Assembly (NCBI GenBank): GCA_009781965.1
Contig: WQUS01000137.1
Span: 1-5,875, forward strand
Source of the DNA: Bacillota bacterium
GTDB taxonomy: Bacteria > Bacillota > Desulfotomaculia > Desulfotomaculales > Desulfallaceae
Direction of reading: 5' to 3'
DNA: 5,875 bases
Positions 5,178 through 5,875 of the stretch are shown here, in pieces. The position numbers and the translations under genes were made by a program. Numbering within the stretch: the first letter of the stretch is position 1; each line of letters starts with the position of its first letter. The notes under the pieces are model-generated. The model saw only the letters and a program-made list of their open reading frames with translations, did not search any database and was not told the DNA's origin.

Positions 5178-5875
5178 ATGGCAAATAAAAGTATACTGGT
5201 TGTGGGGGGAGGAATCAGCGGTATTACCGCTGCCCTGGAAGCTGCCGAAGCGGGCTGTGAAGTATATATCGTGGAAAAGAACGCCTACCTGGGCGGCAGA
5301 GTAACGCAAATTAACCAGTATTTCCCGAAATTATGTCCGCCGAACTGCGGTTTGGAGATTAATTTTCAAAGGATTAGAAACAACCCGCGGATCAATTTCT
5401 TTACGCTGGCTGAAGTGGAGAATATTTCCGGACAGGAAGGCAATTTTGACGTCACGGTGAAGGTTAATCCCCGTTACGTGAACGATAATTGCACCGCCTG
5501 CGGTAAATGTGTGGAGGTTTGCCCGGCGGAAATCGACAATCCCTTTAACTACGGCATGAATAAAACGAAAGCGATTCACTTGCCCCACGAGTTTGCTTTT
5601 CCCATGCAGTATGCAATTGAGGCCGACGCCTGCAAAGAAGCCGGCTGCCCGGGCAAGTGCGCCGAGGTTTGCGGCTACAAGGCCATTGAGCTCGACATGC
5701 AGCCCAAAACTATGAAATTGAACGTCGGTTCCATTGTCTGGGCCGCCGGCTGGGCCCCTTATGACGCCGCCAAGTTAAGCTATTATGGCTTTGGCCGGTT
5801 CAAAGACGTAATACCCACCGTAATGATGGAACGTTTGGCCGCTAAAAATGGTCCCACCGGCGGTAAAATCATTCG
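5178..5875 (+). CDS. qmoA: quinone-interacting membrane-bound oxidoreductase subunit QmoA (5' part)
   Basis: The first 232 codons are intact and run off the right edge; full-length QmoA is roughly 400 residues. QmoA is an HdrA-like flavoprotein of the Qmo complex, which links the menaquinone pool to AprBA on the cytoplasmic face of the membrane. The N-terminus has a dinucleotide-binding fold: GGGISG (10-15), acidic Glu33 after the second strand, and LGGR (38-41). LCPPNCGLEINFQRI (52-66) is an HdrA/QmoA-type segment containing Cys53 and Cys57. Two Cys clusters follow: Cys105, Cys108, Cys111, Cys115-Pro (a ferredoxin-type [4Fe-4S] motif) and Cys152, Cys157, Cys161, Cys165. The start is the first ATG after an in-frame TGA at 5169-5171; GTGGTGA (5165-5171) is a moderate ribosome-binding site 6 nt upstream. 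It has its own promoter and is separated from aprA by a terminator. HdrA-like proteins of other pathways are the main alternative, but the apr context favours QmoA. Confidence 0.95.
   Translation, partial: MANKSILVVGGGISGITAALEAAEAGCEVYIVEKNAYLGGRVTQINQYFPKLCPPNCGLEINFQRIRNNPRINFFTLAEVENISGQEGNFDVTVKVNPRYVNDNCTACGKCVEVCPAEIDNPFNYGMNKTKAIHLPHEFAFPMQYAIEADACKEAGCPGKCAEVCGYKAIELDMQPKTMKLNVGSIVWAAGWAPYDAAKLSYYGFGRFKDVIPTVMMERLAAKNGPTGGKII

Noticed and set aside
1..5875. A wholly new multi-gene system
   Set aside because: All four confident genes belong to the well-known sat-aprBA-qmo sulfate-reduction pathway; only the non-coding DNA between them is unexplained.

Overview
This window is the core of a dissimilatory sulfate-reduction locus. 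It encodes, all on the + strand, ATP sulfurylase (sat), both subunits of APS reductase (aprB, aprA), and the first 232 codons of qmoA, the flavin/Fe-S subunit of the membrane complex that exchanges electrons with APS reductase. The order sat-aprB-aprA-qmoA, the strong Shine-Dalgarno sequences (for example the purine run before aprA), a TGnTATAAT promoter and a U-tract terminator together suggest a Gram-positive, spore-former-type sulfate reducer of the Clostridia (Desulfotomaculum/Pelotomaculum/Desulfosporosinus kind). The genus is an inference and is not proven by the sequence.

Layout. Positions 1-107 may hold the tail of an unidentified upstream gene and contain a perfect 22-bp inverted repeat. 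Positions 108-623 are a gene-free leader before sat with a candidate sigma-A promoter (163-191) and a tandem 13-bp repeat (216-241). sat (624-1865) is followed by a GC-rich stem-loop. A 563-nt gene-free gap then precedes aprB (2429-2872). aprA follows after 52 nt (2925-4799), with no terminator between them. The 378 nt between aprA and qmoA hold a set of hairpins, a classic intrinsic terminator (4999-5033) and, just beyond it, an extended -10 promoter (about 5038-5066). qmoA starts at 5178 and runs off the window.

How the genes work together. Sat activates sulfate with ATP to adenosine 5'-phosphosulfate (APS) and pyrophosphate. AprBA reduces APS to sulfite and AMP, with AprB's two [4Fe-4S] clusters passing electrons to the FAD of AprA. 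Qmo is the presumed donor, drawing electrons from the menaquinone pool; in Gram-positive sulfate reducers the complex is usually completed by QmoB and soluble HdrBC-like subunits instead of QmoC, which would lie beyond the right edge.

The proteins are orthodox and show no missing key residues. The unusual material is in the intergenic DNA: about 1.46 kb between genes, with structures implying that sat, aprBA and qmoA form at least partly separate transcription units. I found no CRISPR, tRNA, rRNA, insertion sequence or clearly new protein system.
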